DNA of 64,000 nucleotides from Actinomycetospora sp. TBRC 11914 (GTDB lineage: Bacteria; Actinomycetota; Actinomycetes; Mycobacteriales; Pseudonocardiaceae), in NCBI RefSeq assembly GCF_012933465.1, contig NZ_JABBND010000017.1, positions 1 to 64,000 of the forward strand, given 5' to 3'. Positions 63,579-64,000 of the stretch are shown in pieces. The notes below the pieces were generated by a model that saw only the letters and a list, made by a program, of their open reading frames with translations, searched no databases and was not told the DNA's origin. Position 1 is the first letter of the stretch; each line of letters starts with the position of its first letter. The position numbers were made by a program, and so were the translations under genes.

Positions 63579-64000
63579 ATGTCCGTCGCCCCGTCCACCT
63601 CCGCCGGGATCGACTCCCCCGCGACCCTTTCGCCCGCTGACCCCGGGTACGAGGCCGCCGTCGCCGCCTTCAACACCACCGTCACCCCACGCCCGGCCCT
63701 GGTCGTGGAGGCCCGCAGTCCCGACGACGTCGTCGCCGCGGTCCGCCGGGCGGCCGCCGAGGGCCTGGCGGTCACCGTCCAGGCCACCGGCCACGGGCTG
63801 GTCGACGACCTCGCCGGCTCGCTGCTCGTCTCCACCCGCCACCTCGACACGGTGCGCGTCGATCCCGCGACCGCCACGGCCGTCGTCGGGGGCGGTGCCA
63901 CCTGGAAGCAGGTCATCGCGGCCGCCGCGCCGCACGGCCTCATGCCGATCTGCGGCTCGTCGTCCGGGGTCGGCGTCGCGGGCTTCCTGCTCGGCGGCGG
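63579..64000 (+). CDS. FAD-linked oxidase, PCMH type (5' part only)
   Basis: The first 140 residues of a berberine-bridge/6-hydroxynicotine-oxidase-like flavoprotein; the window ends inside it. VTPRPALVVEARSPDDVVAAVRRAAAEGLAVTVQATGHGL is the start of the PCMH FAD domain, TGHG being the site where such enzymes attach FAD through His, and DPATATAVVGGGATWKQVIAAAAPHGLMPICGSSSGVGVAGFLLGGG continues it. The full length should be about 450 residues. The ATG at 63579 follows AAGGAGACC. It is probably co-transcribed with the RidA gene. Confidence 0.85.
   Translation, partial: MSVAPSTSAGIDSPATLSPADPGYEAAVAAFNTTVTPRPALVVEARSPDDVVAAVRRAAAEGLAVTVQATGHGLVDDLAGSLLVSTRHLDTVRVDPATATAVVGGGATWKQVIAAAAPHGLMPICGSSSGVGVAGFLLGG

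Noticed and set aside
1-64000. tRNA, rRNA and CRISPR arrays
   Set aside because: I looked for T-loop GGTTCGAATCC-like sequences, ribosomal conserved stretches and evenly spaced direct repeats and found none; a covariance-model search would be needed to exclude tRNAs fully.

Overview
The window is a continuous stretch of very GC-rich chromosome with strong third-codon-position G/C, frequent GTG starts, short gaps and many ATGA or GTGA overlaps. The gene families point to a high-GC actinomycete, most likely of the Pseudonocardiales: a SigC-type ECF sigma factor, a BldM-like response regulator, DUF3040 and DUF5134 membrane proteins, WYL and Lrp regulators, IdeR/DmdR iron boxes, and L,D-transpeptidases. 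The order is inferred from gene content and style. I saw no rRNA, tRNA, CRISPR array, complete insertion sequence or prophage. The right-hand end cuts an FAD-linked oxidase.

Layout. 0-10 kb: an MFS transporter, an SDR reductase, a type II NADH dehydrogenase, an alpha/beta hydrolase, aroQ, an atypical response regulator, a WYL regulator and a Tat-exported PhoD phosphatase. 9.6-10.6 kb is a decayed segment with the 3' part of rtcB, a possible type VII secretion (EccB-like) remnant and two dispersed repeats. 10.6-16.1 kb: a KhtU/KhtT-like antiporter pair, an iron-box-controlled siderophore formyltransferase, three translationally coupled surface proteins and idi. 16-26.8 kb: membrane proteins, an AraC/VOC pair, an amidase convergent with a DHA2 exporter, its divergent TetR regulator, the molybdenum storage genes mosB-mosA, a DUF3040 protein, a lipase and a DUF1992 protein. 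26.8-36 kb: a membrane protein, a resolvase homologue lacking catalytic residues, CtaG, an FtsW/RodA protein, then lipid-type enzymes (MaoC, LLM monooxygenase, two SDRs, acyl-CoA dehydrogenase). 36-50 kb: two L,D-transpeptidases, a ferredoxin reductase, a divergent Lrp regulator and ald, ilvE, a sigma/anti-sigma pair, pirin, and a TetR-controlled exporter.

50.7-60.1 kb looks like an envelope redox and copper block: a VKOR oxidase, a CopA ATPase, a DsbA-like thioredoxin, a CopD-CtaG fusion, a zinc-finger anti-sigma, a SigC-like sigma factor and a Met/His-rich DUF5134 protein. VKOR and DsbA are expected to cooperate in disulfide formation. CopA, CopD-CtaG and SigC connect copper export, delivery to cytochrome oxidase and its regulation. 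60.3-64 kb holds an orphan HlyD-like lipoprotein, a LuxR regulator, a RidA protein and the truncated oxidase.

Several non-coding patterns recur. Three families of near-identical palindromic repeats are each present two or three times. A fourth palindrome is repeated inside the copA coding sequence. Strong terminator hairpins often start at, or contain, the stop codons. The most notable items are the repeat-derived insert in CopA, the molybdenum storage locus, the orphan iron-regulated formyltransferase, the three-gene surface-protein cassette and the inactive-site recombinase.
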